Shown: positions 1 to 7,377 of the stretch, one piece after another
Layout: every line of letters begins with the position of its first letter
Position numbering within the stretch: position 1 is the stretch's first letter
Source: DAIRVC01 sp036803025
Lineage (GTDB): Bacteria > Chloroflexota > Anaerolineae > Anaerolineales > E44-bin32
Direction of reading: 5' to 3'
NCBI GenBank assembly: GCA_036803025.1
Contig: DAIRVC010000019.1
Span: 1 to 25,175, forward strand
Length of the DNA: 25,175 nt
The notes under the pieces: model-generated
Database searches by the model: none
The model's input: only the letters and a program-made list of their open reading frames with translations
Told to the model about the DNA's origin: nothing
Translations under genes and position numbers: made by a program

Positions 1-968
1 GCCAGGGCCAGCACGTTCCCGCCGCTGAGCACCGCTACGCTCTCATGCCCGCGAGACTCCTCCCGGCGAGCCGCGGCCACGGCCACAGCCGCGGACGGCT
101 CGATCGTCTCTTGCGCCACCTGTGCCGCCCAGCGCATGGCGGCCTCGATCTCGGCTTCATCGACCAGAATGGCCTCATCCACAACGCGCGGCAGCATCTC
201 GAGCGTGATCGATCCCTTCTCCACCGCGCCCGAGAGACCGTCGGCGATCGTGTCCGTCTCGACCACTTCAGCCATGTCGCCGCCGCGCAGGTGCGTGTAC
301 AAGAACGGACAGGCCCTCGGCTGCACAGCGATAACACGGACCTCGGGCGCGATCGACTTCAACGCCAGGCCGACCCCGCACACCAATCCCCCGCCGCTGG
401 CCGGCACAAAGACACGCCAATCCTGCTGCGAGTCGGCAAGGGGAAGCTGTTCGGCCAGCTCCAGCCCGATGGTCGCCTGCCCGGCGACAACCGCCGGGTC
501 GTTGTAGGGCGAGATCCAGGTCAGCCCGCGTGCCTTGGCCATCGCCAGGCCGGCCGCTTCCGCCTCGGGGTAGCCACCCGGGACCAGTATGACCTCCGCT
601 CCCAAGCTGCGCATCCCGGCGACCTTCTCGGCCACCGCATGTTCCGAAACCACGATTGTCGCCCTCAAACCGCGCAGCCTGGCGGCATAGGCCACACCCT
701 GCCCGTGGTTCCCGGCCGAGGCTGCCAGGACGCCCCGCCGGGCCTCCTCCTCGTCCAGGCTCAACACGCGATTAAGCGCGCCTCGCAGCTTGAATGAACC
801 CGTCGTCTGCCGGTTCTCGCACTTCAGCCACAGCCGATCGCCCGCGGCTTGCCTGACCGGCGTAGGGCGGATGTACTCGCCGATCCGCTCACGGGCGGCG
901 AGAATCGCGGCCAGGTCAACCGGCAGCGGCGGCTCGGTCGACGATCGCTCGGGCAACGTCGGGCACAT
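1..968 (-). CDS. Threonine/serine ammonia-lyase-like PLP enzyme (C-terminus cut by window edge)
   Basis: This fold-type II PLP enzyme most likely deaminates threonine or serine to the 2-oxoacid in the cytoplasm. Reading the minus strand gives an uninterrupted frame containing the PLP-lysine motif TGSFKLRGA, the phosphate/substrate loop SAGNHGQG, the glycine-rich PASGGGL loop and, at the very edge, SGGNV. The last motif lies near the C-terminus of short (about 320 aa) members, so little may be missing. An extra ACT regulatory domain cannot be excluded. The chosen ATG at 968 begins MCPTLPERS and overlaps the end of the upstream phosphodiesterase gene by 53 nt. A TTG at 956 is an alternative. 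No clear Shine-Dalgarno decides between them. Serine racemase or threo-3-hydroxyaspartate dehydratase share the same motifs, so the substrate is not settled. The family call is secure. Confidence 0.88.
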   Translation of the reverse strand, partial: MCPTLPERSSTEPPLPVDLAAILAARERIGEYIRPTPVRQAAGDRLWLKCENRQTTGSFKLRGALNRVLSLDEEEARRGVLAASAGNHGQGVAYAARLRGLRATIVVSEHAVAEKVAGMRSLGAEVILVPGGYPEAEAAGLAMAKARGLTWISPYNDPAVVAGQATIGLELAEQLPLADSQQDWRVFVPASGGGLVCGVGLALKSIAPEVRVIAVQPRACPFLYTHLRGGDMAEVVETDTIADGLSGAVEKGSITLEMLPRVVDEAILVDEAEIEAAMRWAAQVAQETIEPSAAVAVAAARREESRGHESVAVLSGGNVLAL

Positions 969-1686
969 CGGTGATGATCCCCGCTACGGTACGGCTCACC
1001 AGAGTCTCCATATGGGCCGGCTCGTTCACGGTCCAGGCCACCAGCGGGCGATCCCAGTTTACGGTCGTCGGCCCGCGGCGCACCAACGCATAAGCCTGTT
1101 GCGCATGCACGAAGTCGTACGGCGAGAGCAGTGGGGTCAGGATGCGCTCCCTAAGTGGACGATTCGGGCCGACCAGCACCCCGAGCGGCACGCCCGGAAG
1201 AAGCTTGCGCATCTTCCGCAGGGCGATCGGGCTGTAGGAGGAGATCAGGATGCGCTTTTCCCAGCCGTGGCTGCGAGCCAGTTCCGCGACCGTCTCCGGC
1301 AGGCGGTCGAACAGTGCGGCGTAGTTGGCCACTTCGATGTTCACCAGCGCTTCGGCCCCGATTGATTCGAAGACCTCCTCCAGCGTCGGAATCCTTTCGC
1401 CGGCGAACTGCGCCCCGAAGTGCGATCCCGCATCGAGCTCCTTCAGCTCGCGCAGGCTCCGCTGCGCGACCGCTCCCCGGCCGGTCGTCGTGCGTTCAAG
1501 GCTGGCATCGTGCAGCACGACGACATGCCCGTCGACCGTCAGTCTGGTATCCAGCTCAATAGCGTCGGCGCCCAGTTCGAAGGCGAGCCGGAAGGCGGCC
1601 AGCGTGTTCTCCGGTGCCCGTTGGCTCGCGCCCCGATGAGCGATCACCCACGGCCGGGGCCGGGAGAACCATGCCGATGAGTCCAT
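916..1686 (-). CDS. Glycerophosphodiester phosphodiesterase (cytoplasmic, UgpQ-like)
   Basis: It should hydrolyse glycerophosphodiesters from lipid turnover to glycerol-3-phosphate plus an alcohol. The roughly 256 aa TIM barrel shows the family hallmarks near the N-terminus: VIAHRGAS, PENTLAAF, IELDTRLT and VVLHD, which carry the metal ligands and the catalytic histidines. Near the C-terminus VAWTVNEP and GIITDVPD match the family. There is no signal peptide, so a cytoplasmic UgpQ-type enzyme is favoured over periplasmic GlpQ. I chose the ATG at 1686 because GAGGG lies 5 nt upstream. An in-frame ATG at 1698 adds MRAH. The product would feed the GlpABC enzyme encoded later in the window, which is inference. 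The gene follows the AAA+ ATPase after an 84 nt spacer that holds a hairpin. Confidence 0.9.
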   Translation of the reverse strand: MDSSAWFSRPRPWVIAHRGASQRAPENTLAAFRLAFELGADAIELDTRLTVDGHVVVLHDASLERTTTGRGAVAQRSLRELKELDAGSHFGAQFAGERIPTLEEVFESIGAEALVNIEVANYAALFDRLPETVAELARSHGWEKRILISSYSPIALRKMRKLLPGVPLGVLVGPNRPLRERILTPLLSPYDFVHAQQAYALVRRGPTTVNWDRPLVAWTVNEPAHMETLVSRTVAGIITDVPDVARAIVDRAAAAG

Positions 1687-1702
1687 GTGCGCCCTCATCC
1701 AA

Positions 1703-1734
1703 GCAGGGCCCGAGACGTCCGCCTCAGGCCCTGC
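1703..1734 (-). other. Inverted repeat between the AAA+ ATPase and phosphodiesterase genes
   Basis: GCAGGGCC (1703-1710) pairs perfectly with GGCCCTGC (1727-1734). Inside the loop, GAG (1712-1714) can pair with CTC (1723-1725). On the minus strand it lies just upstream of the phosphodiesterase start and has no T-tract, so a simple intrinsic terminator is unlikely. It could be an mRNA processing or attenuation hairpin, or a Rho-independent signal of a type lacking U-runs. The pairing is seen; the role is not known. Confidence 0.45.
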
Positions 1735-1770
1735 CTCACACGCAGCGGCGATCGCCGTCTCCGCTACCGC

Positions 1771-3121
1771 CTAGATCTCGACGAAGTAAGCCTCCGCCGC
1801 CCGGTCGAGCAGATCCTTGCTCATCGACGGTTCGGCGCCCAGATAGCGCGAGATATCCAGGATCTGATCGCAGATGTCGCGCGGATGGGAGGCGCGCAGC
1901 TTGCGATTGCGCTTGATGTACCACTCTTGCAGCAGATAGGCCAGGCCGCGGTCCGAATACCCCACCTTCTTGCCCTCGGCCACGCGCTTGAAGATCTCGC
2001 GGTACTCCTCATAGGAAGGGTCGCCCACCTCGATCTTGTGCCGCAAGCGCCGCAGGAAGGCTTCGTCCACCAGGTCGCGTGGAGGCAGGTTGGTCGAGAA
2101 GACGACCATCACGTCGAAGGGGACCTCGATCTTGCGCCCAGTATGCAGGGTCAGGTAGTCGATGCGGTTCTCGAGCGGCACGATCCAGCGGTTGAGCAGG
2201 TCGCGCGGCCGGACTTGCTGCCGCCCGAAGTCGTCGATCAGGAACACACCGCCATTGGCCTTGACCTGGAACGGCGCCTCATAGAACTTGTTCACGTCGT
2301 CGAAAACCAGGTCGAGCCCGGGCATTGTCAGTTCGCCGCCGACCACGATGAACGGGCGCCGGATCATCACCCAGCGCGTGTCGCGCTTGCCGACCGTCTT
2401 GAGGCCGCCCGTGCCCGATCCGCCGGCGTCTTCGTCCGGGACCAGCACGTGGTTGACCGAGTCATACAGCTTGACCACTTGCCCGTCGATATCCAGCGCG
2501 AACGGGATGAACATGTCCTCCTGCAGGATCATGTTCCCGATAGCGCGCGCGATCGACGTCTTCCCGTTGCCGGGCGGGCCGTACAGAAACAGCGACGTCC
2601 CGGAGTTCACGGCCGGCCCGATCCGGTTGAACGTTCGCTCCGAAAGCACCAACTCGGTCAGCGCCTGGCGCATCACCCGGGCATGCACAGTCGGCCGGGC
2701 GCGGCTCTGCCGCTTGATCGACTCGTTGTAAACGGCGATCGGAACNNNNNNNNNNATACTGACTTCGCTCGAGCGCCTCGCGCGCCCGGGCGATCCCGGC
2801 GCCGGTGATGGCGTACTGGTATGAGCCCTCGCCGAAACCGACCTGCGTCTTGACCTCGACGAACTTCTCTCGCTTGAGCGCCTCCAGGATCTGGTCCACC
2901 ATGCCGGCGAAGGGCAGCGCCATCGCCTCGGCGACTTTGAAGCCGGTCAGGTAGCCGCGGAAATACAGGATTTTCAGCGCCAGGTCCTGCAGCCACAACT
3001 GCGACAGCCCGGTATCCTCGACCCGGCTGATGGGCGGCGGGACGAAGCGCAGGTTTGAAGTGGTGGTGATTCCGGACGTTACAGCCGGCCCCGCCTTGAC
3101 CGATGTCTTGGGTACCGCCAT
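1771..3121 (-). CDS. AAA+ ATPase with N-terminal winged-helix-like domain (interrupted by scaffold gap)
   Basis: An AAA+ ATPase of unknown target. The first 122 codons run up to the N-run and hold a helix-rich, winged-helix-like stretch (KILYFRGYLTGFKVAEAMAL, then a basic wing). After the gap 325 codons continue in frame to the stop and contain Walker A GPPGNGKTS, Walker B GVFLIDDFGRQ, sensor-1 VVFSTNLPP and an arginine-rich FLRRLRHKIEV stretch. Both sides of the gap end on codon boundaries, so 10 Ns cannot be the true length. The missing piece is probably a few codons. The ATG at 3121 has GGAGG 6 nt upstream and a well-formed promoter (3174-3202). Proteins of this kind are usually annotated only as ATPase. 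MoxR or IstB-like roles are possible but nothing here supports a choice. It is transcribed divergently from the glycosyltransferase. Confidence 0.87.
2746..2755. other. Scaffold gap (10 Ns) inside the AAA+ ATPase gene
   Basis: Ten ambiguous bases. The reading frames on both sides belong to one protein, yet ten is not a multiple of three. The N-run is therefore a placeholder and not a measured distance. Confidence 0.99.
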
Positions 3122-3173
3122 CCCTCGCCTCCTCCGACCGACAGCCGGACGTTGGCCCGCTGTTCAAAGAACG

Positions 3174-3202
3174 ATTATATACGTGCCCCGCGCGCCGGGC
3201 AA
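3174..3202 (-). promoter_or_regulatory. Sigma70-like promoter of the AAA+ ATPase gene
   Basis: On the minus strand TTGCCC (3202-3197) and a perfect TATAAT (3179-3174) are separated by exactly 17 bp. The ATPase ATG lies 52 nt downstream, with GGAGG before it. This box lies back to back with the glycosyltransferase promoter; the two -35 elements are only 8 bp apart. Confidence 0.6.
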
Positions 3203-3210
3203 CTCCCCGC

Positions 3211-3239
3211 TTGTCCCCCCCGCCGCGGCGCAGTACAAT
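3211..3239 (+). promoter_or_regulatory. Sigma70-like promoter of the glycosyltransferase gene, leaderless start
   Basis: TTGTCC (3211-3216) and TACAAT (3234-3239) are 17 bp apart, and the ATG at 3247 follows the -10 by 7 nt. Transcription would then begin at or within a base or two of the start codon, giving a leaderless mRNA. No Shine-Dalgarno is present, which fits. An ATG at 3238 overlaps the -10 and is an unlikely start. Confidence 0.55.
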
Positions 3240-3246
3240 GCGGCGC

Positions 3247-3933
3247 ATGACCCTGTCAGTCGTTATCCCTGTCTATAACGAGCGCACCACCGTGGAAACC
3301 CTGCTCGCCCGCGTCCAGTCCACGGGGCTGGCCGACGAGATCGTCGTGATCGACGACGCCGCGGGCGACGGCACGCGGGATCTCCTCCAACAGATTGCCT
3401 CTCGCACCCCCGGGCTGCGCCTGATCCTCCAGCCGCGCAACCTGGGCAAAGGCGCCGCAGTGCGGGCCGGCATCCAGGCCGCCACCGGCGACCTGATACT
3501 GATCCAGGATGCCGACCTCGAATACGACCCGCGCGACTACCCTACCCTGCTCGCGCCGATCCTTGACGGGCGGGCGGAGGTCGTCTACGGCTCGCGTTTC
3601 CTCGGGGGAGCCCGCCGCTCGACCATGTTCTGGCACATGGTCGCTAACCAGTTGCTGACCTTGATGACCAACATCCTTTACAACAGCATCTTGACCGACA
3701 TGGAGACCGGCTACAAGCTCTTTCGCCGGGAGGTCATCCAGGCGCTCCCACTTCGCTCCAGCCGCTTCGACATCGAGCCGGAGATTACGGCCAAGCTGCT
3801 CAAGCGGCGCGTGCGCGTGTTCGAGGTCGCGATCTCCTTCAACCCGCGCGAGTACTCGGAGGGCAAGAAGATCCACTTCCAGGACGCCTTCCACGCGGTC
3901 TGGGCCCTGCTCCGCTACCGCTTCAGCGACTGA
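3247..3933 (+). CDS. Family 2 glycosyltransferase (dolichol/polyprenyl-phosphate sugar synthase-like)
   Basis: A GT-A glycosyltransferase of 228 aa that probably moves a sugar from a nucleotide donor to a polyprenyl phosphate or envelope glycan. It begins with MTLSVVIPVYNE, has the nucleotide-binding IVVIDDAAGDGT, the NLGKGAAVRAGI loop, the metal-binding DADLEYDP (DxD-like) and GSRFLGG. The later FDIEPEITAKL and YSEGKKIHFQDA stretches are typical of DPM1-like soluble synthases. No C-terminal membrane segments are present, so it is the short form. The start is the ATG at 3247, placed 7 nt after a good -10. The next gene, recJ, converges and ends 8 nt away. The family is certain. The sugar and acceptor cannot be read from the sequence. 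Confidence 0.92.
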   Translation: MTLSVVIPVYNERTTVETLLARVQSTGLADEIVVIDDAAGDGTRDLLQQIASRTPGLRLILQPRNLGKGAAVRAGIQAATGDLILIQDADLEYDPRDYPTLLAPILDGRAEVVYGSRFLGGARRSTMFWHMVANQLLTLMTNILYNSILTDMETGYKLFRREVIQALPLRSSRFDIEPEITAKLLKRRVRVFEVAISFNPREYSEGKKIHFQDAFHAVWALLRYRFSD

Positions 3934-3941
3934 GCTCAGCC

Positions 3942-5645
3942 TCACTCCGCCGGCCGCAGGTCGGTGATGTTCAGCTGCAGCGTCTCCACGCCCAGGTAGG
4001 TGTTGCGTTCCAGGTGGTAGGCCACATCGATCTGGCGCGGCAGCAGGTTCAACAGGTGACCCTGCCGGAACGCGATGGCGTCGAAGACCCGGCCGTGCTC
4101 CCTCAGTGTCAACTTCAGATGCTTGGCCTCGGCTCCCACCGCGCGGCTGTGCACGACCTCGGCCTGCCGCGAGGCAAAAAGCGGGGGACGGTTCCCGTAT
4201 CCGCACGGTTCCAGCCGGTCCAGGAATCGCACGAGCGTCTCGCCCAGCACGTCGAATCCGACGACCGCGTCCACCTCGAGGTGCGGCCGCACGTCGGCCT
4301 GTCCCAGACGCGCCTCAGCCAGGGCCTCCAGCCGGCTCACCAACGCATCGGCCTGCTCCCGCCCGACCGTGAAACCGGCCGCCATCGCGTGCCCCCCGTA
4401 CTCGCGCAGCAGGTCGGCGCACTCGTCCAAGGCCTGGGTGATATGGAACTCAGGGATGCTGCGCGCCGACCCGCGCACGTCCTCCTCGCGAACGACCATG
4501 ACGATGACCGGCCGGTAGAACTCCTCCACCAGACGCGCCGCCGCCAATCCGACGATCCCCTCGTTGAAGGAGGCGTCCGCCGCCACCAGCAGGTTGCCTG
4601 CGCTGCTACGCCCCTGCGCCAGCCGCCGGGCTTGCGCGAGCGTCTGTGCCGTCAGCGCCTGCCGGCGGCGATTGGCGGCGTCGAGCTCGCGCGCCAGCCG
4701 CGCGGCTTCGTCCGGGTCCTTGGTCGTAAGAAGGCTCAGGGAAGTCAGGGCCGAATCGAGCCGCCCGGCCGCATTGAGGCGCGGCGCCAGTCCGAACGCC
4801 ACCGACGTGGCGCTCACGCGGCCCGGCCCCACGCCGGCCGCCTGTGCCAGCGCCGCCAGTCCCGGTCGATGCTGTCCGCCTCCCAAGGCGTCCTTGTTGA
4901 TCTGCCGCAACCCGCGCGCCACCAGGCTGCGGTTCTCGTCCACCAGCGGGGCGAGATCCGCCACCGTGCCCAACGCCACGAGATCGAGTTGTGGCTCAAG
5001 ACCCGGTCCGCCCAGCCGGCTTGACAGCGCCTCGGCCAGCTTGTAGGCCAGGCCCACGCCGGCCAGGTCCTTGAACGGATAGGGGTCCCCCGCCCGCTTG
5101 GGGCAGAGCAACGCCAGCGCATCGGGAAGCTCGGCGCCGGGTTGGTGGTGGTCAGAGATGACCAGGTCCAGCCCAAGGGATTTCGCTTCGGCCGCCTCGG
5201 CCAGCGAGCGGATGCCGCAGTCGACTGTCACGACCAGCCCGGCGCCCCCCGCCTGCAGGCCCCTGAGCGCCTCTACATGGAGCCCATAGCCCTCATCGAA
5301 GCGGTTGGGGATGTAGGCGCGCGCTTGAATCCCATGGCTGCCGAGCGCTTCGACCAGCAGTGCAGTGGCGGTGACGCCGTCGACGTCGTAGTCGCCGTAC
5401 ACGGCGACCTTCTCCCCCCTTGACCGCGCGGCTGCCAGCCGTTCGACCGCAGCCTGCATCCCGCCGATGAGAAACGGGTCGGCCCCGGGGCTTTCGTCGG
5501 GCTCAAGGAAGGCGAAGGCCGCTTCACGCGTCGCCAACCGCCGCGACCACAGGACCTGTCGCTCGATCGGGGCGAAGTCCTTGAGTGCCAATTCGACCGA
5601 TTTGGGGACCGGATCCGGGAAGACCCAGCGCTTGTCCACAGCCAT
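3942..5645 (-). CDS. recJ: Single-stranded-DNA-specific 5'-3' exonuclease RecJ
   Basis: RecJ degrades single-stranded DNA 5' to 3' in recombinational repair, RecFOR end processing and mismatch repair. The 567 aa protein has the usual length. The DHH phosphoesterase core is clear: GDYDVDGVTA around residues 84-93, VTVDCGI near 139-145 and the DHH triad in LVISDHHQPG at 165-167. The DHHA1 domain carries YGGHAMAAGFTV. A C-terminal OB-like part ends in LNITDLRPAE. The ATG at 5645 starts MAVDKRWVF, a common beginning for RecJ, although the upstream SD is only a G-run. No strong promoter was found. A hairpin at 5786-5818 separates it from the upstream DUF4870 gene on the same strand. Confidence 0.96.
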   Translation of the reverse strand: MAVDKRWVFPDPVPKSVELALKDFAPIERQVLWSRRLATREAAFAFLEPDESPGADPFLIGGMQAAVERLAAARSRGEKVAVYGDYDVDGVTATALLVEALGSHGIQARAYIPNRFDEGYGLHVEALRGLQAGGAGLVVTVDCGIRSLAEAAEAKSLGLDLVISDHHQPGAELPDALALLCPKRAGDPYPFKDLAGVGLAYKLAEALSSRLGGPGLEPQLDLVALGTVADLAPLVDENRSLVARGLRQINKDALGGGQHRPGLAALAQAAGVGPGRVSATSVAFGLAPRLNAAGRLDSALTSLSLLTTKDPDEAARLARELDAANRRRQALTAQTLAQARRLAQGRSSAGNLLVAADASFNEGIVGLAAARLVEEFYRPVIVMVVREEDVRGSARSIPEFHITQALDECADLLREYGGHAMAAGFTVGREQADALVSRLEALAEARLGQADVRPHLEVDAVVGFDVLGETLVRFLDRLEPCGYGNRPPLFASRQAEVVHSRAVGAEAKHLKLTLREHGRVFDAIAFRQGHLLNLLPRQIDVAYHLERNTYLGVETLQLNITDLRPAE

Positions 5646-5785
5646 TCAACGCCCCCACGGGCCTGGACGAGGCGCTACACCCAGCGAAACAACCGGCCGT
5701 ACGGAGCGCTCTGCCTGCCCGTACGTGCCGGATCGGGATCGCCTGCCTTGTGCGGCAAGCACGCCAAGCAGGCCGTTCTCGTCAA

Positions 5786-5818
5786 GGTGCGGGGCCCGCG
5801 TCGCGCAGGCCCCGCACC
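5786..5818 (-). terminator. Strong hairpin after the DUF4870 gene (probable terminator)
   Basis: GGTGCGGGGCC (5786-5796) pairs perfectly with GGCCCCGCACC (5808-5818), an 11 bp stem around an 11 nt loop that itself contains CGCG repeats. It begins 10 nt after the DUF4870 stop codon on the minus strand. The downstream flank starts TTGACG with no real T-run, so the terminator call rests on stem strength and position. Confidence 0.55.
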
Positions 5819-5828
5819 GATTGCGCCG

Positions 5829-6167
5829 TTAGGCCCAGCCCTGGTTCTTGACGAAGTCGGTCACCACTGGGATGTTGACGAGCTCACCCTGGTAAGCCTT
5901 GATCGCGCAGTAGATCATGTAGATCCCCAGTGCCACGTTGATGCACAGCGGGATGATCAGCCAACCGATGACCATGGCTATCACGACGTTGATGACGCCC
6001 AGGATCAACGCCTGCATGTTGTGGGCCTTGATGAACGGCCTGTTCTTCTTGTCCTCCATCAGCAGCAGGATGATAGGGACGATCGGGCTCAAAAGGTAGG
6101 CCAGGAGCGCCCATAGCTTGTCGTCACTGGTGATTTCCATCCCACCGCCCATCGGTTGCTGGCTCAT
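5829..6167 (-). CDS. DUF4870-family small membrane protein
   Basis: A 112 aa integral membrane protein of unknown function. After a short Met/Gly/Gln-rich N-terminus, SDDKLWALLAYLLSPIVPII forms the first membrane segment. KNRPFIKAHNMQALILG follows, a conserved basic loop leading into the second. Two or three further hydrophobic stretches end in AIKAYQGELVNIPVV. This order (K.WA.L.Y...., then F...H..QAL, then AY.GE....P) is the DUF4870/Tic20-like pattern. The ATG at 6167 has GAGGAG about 8 nt upstream. The longer open frame reaching to 6269 starts before the likely transcription start and was not used. Its promoter is at 6242-6269. Its function is unknown; only the family and membrane location are supported. 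Confidence 0.85.
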   Translation of the reverse strand: MSQQPMGGGMEITSDDKLWALLAYLLSPIVPIILLLMEDKKNRPFIKAHNMQALILGVINVVIAMVIGWLIIPLCINVALGIYMIYCAIKAYQGELVNIPVVTDFVKNQGWA

Positions 6168-6241
6168 CGCGTCGTCTCCTCTGAAAAGTGTCTCTCGATC
6201 GGGCATCCTCGGATCCCCGTCGGCGGCATACCTGAGGGCGC

Positions 6242-6269
6242 ATTGTACCCGGTCCTGCAACCGGCGCAA
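6242..6269 (-). promoter_or_regulatory. Sigma70-like promoter of the DUF4870 gene
   Basis: On the minus strand TTGCGC (6269-6264) and TACAAT (6247-6242) are 16 bp apart. Transcription would start near 6235, giving a 5' UTR of roughly 70 nt that ends in the GAGGAG ribosome binding site. Confidence 0.45.
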
Positions 6270-6324
6270 CCCTACTGATGTAACCCCGCTCCTTACAGGA
6301 CGACGCGCCCGCCGCCCGCATCCG

Positions 6325-6333
6325 TGCTACCAT
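6325..6333 (+). promoter_or_regulatory. Extended -10 element upstream of fmt, leaderless start
   Basis: TGC directly followed by TACCAT (6328-6333), then 7 nt to the GTG start at 6341. Spacing and form match the hisS leader promoter. The glycosyltransferase shares the 7 nt spacing but has TACAAT with a -35 and no TGC. No good -35 was seen and no Shine-Dalgarno precedes the GTG. Taken alone it would be weak; the repeated 7 nt spacing raises it. Confidence 0.4.
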
Positions 6334-6340
6334 AATCTGC

Positions 6341-7309
6341 GTGCGCATCGTCTTCATGGGCTCCCCCGACTTCGCCGTGCCCAGCCTGCGCGCGATGGCC
6401 GAGGCCCATCAAGTAGCTGGCGTGATTACGCAGCCCGACCGGCCCGCCGGACGAGGACGTGGGCTTCGCCCCCCGCCGGTGAAGACGGCGGCGACCGACC
6501 TGGGCCTGCCCATCAGCCAGCCGACGCGTGTTTTATCCCCGGAAGCCGTCGATCAGCTACGTGGCTGGGCTCCCGACCTGATCGTCGTGGCCGCCTTCGG
6601 TCAAATCCTGCGACCCGTGCTGCTCGACCTGCCCAAGTACGGCTGTATCAACGTGCATGCCTCGCTGCTGCCGCGCTGGCGAGGCGCCGCCCCAGTCCCT
6701 GCCGCAATCCTCGGCGGGGATGATGAGACCGGCATCACCATCATGCGGATGGACCCGGGCATCGACACGGGCCCGATCCTGGCCCAGTCGCGGCAACCCA
6801 TCCTCCCGGACGACACCGCCGGGTCGTTGCTGGCGCGACTGGCCCACGCCGGAGCAGCGCTCCTGGCCGCGACCCTGCCGGAATACGTCGCCGGCCGCCT
6901 GGAGCCCCAGCCTCAAGACGACCGCCTGGCCACATACGCGCCCCTGATCGGCAAGGGCGACGGTGCCCTCGACCTCGAATCGCCGGCGGCGGACCTCGAA
7001 CGCCGCGTGCGCGCTTTTGACCCCTGGCCGGGGTGCTTTGTCTACTGGGGTCCACGACGATTGGCCATCCGGCGCGCCCGTGTCGCCCCCGCGTCGGGCG
7101 CGCCGCCGGGCCGGGCGGTCAACTTCGACGGCCTGCCGGCCGCCTCGACCCCTGCCGGGCTCTTGGTCTTCGAGATCGTCCAGCCCGAGGGCCGTGCGGC
7201 CATGACCGGCGGCGAATTCCTGCGCGGCGCGCGCGGGTTCGAAGGCAGCACCCTGACGACGACACCCGGAGAAGTCCAGCAGCCCGGCGTCGCGCCCGAC
7301 TCGAAGTGA
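6341..7309 (+). CDS. fmt: Methionyl-tRNA formyltransferase
   Basis: Fmt formylates initiator Met-tRNA with 10-formyltetrahydrofolate. The 322 aa protein starts MRIVFMGSPDFAVPSL, the usual Fmt beginning, from a GTG codon at 6341. The catalytic segment NVHASLLPRWRGAAPV covers residues 104-119, with Asn104 and His106 in place. GIDTGPIL supplies Asp142. The C-terminal OB domain begins around residue 210 with RVRAFDPWPGCF and ends with GGEFLRGAR. The GTG has no Shine-Dalgarno and lies 7 nt after a possible -10, so the message may be leaderless. No def gene is adjacent, which differs from the common def-fmt pairing. glpK begins 68 nt downstream with its own promoter. Confidence 0.96.
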   Translation: MRIVFMGSPDFAVPSLRAMAEAHQVAGVITQPDRPAGRGRGLRPPPVKTAATDLGLPISQPTRVLSPEAVDQLRGWAPDLIVVAAFGQILRPVLLDLPKYGCINVHASLLPRWRGAAPVPAAILGGDDETGITIMRMDPGIDTGPILAQSRQPILPDDTAGSLLARLAHAGAALLAATLPEYVAGRLEPQPQDDRLATYAPLIGKGDGALDLESPAADLERRVRAFDPWPGCFVYWGPRRLAIRRARVAPASGAPPGRAVNFDGLPAASTPAGLLVFEIVQPEGRAAMTGGEFLRGARGFEGSTLTTTPGEVQQPGVAPDSK

Positions 7310-7347
7310 CTTGCCCGCCGTAAGCGCGCTGGTAGCCGACCAACGCC

Positions 7348-7356
7348 TGCTATAGA
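7348..7356 (+). promoter_or_regulatory. Extended -10 promoter of the glp block
   Basis: TGC followed by TATAGA (7351-7356). The glpK ATG lies 21 nt downstream with GGAG in between, so this is a leadered transcript. No convincing -35 hexamer is seen, which is consistent with an extended -10 promoter. No operator-like palindrome was found. Confidence 0.4.
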
Positions 7357-7377
7357 CCGACATTCTGGAGCCTCACC

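Noticed and set aside
1687..2808. Long plus-strand ORF of over 370 codons
   Set aside because: It is the antisense shadow of the AAA+ ATPase and runs through the Ns. Its Arg/Pro-rich composition and lack of motifs mark a GC-rich frame artefact.
3256..4206. Long minus-strand ORF over the glycosyltransferase and recJ end
   Set aside because: Shadow frame. The glycosyltransferase and RecJ motifs in the other frames are unambiguous.
6168..6269. Longer start for the DUF4870 gene
   Set aside because: The extra residues (including MPPTGIRG) contain no membrane segment. The ATG at 6167 has a good GAGGAG ribosome binding site and matches the expected family N-terminus.
6331..6336. CATAAT as the -10 of fmt
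   Set aside because: It lies only 4 nt before the GTG, so transcription would start past the start codon. The overlapping TGC-TACCAT, 7 nt upstream of the GTG, fits better.
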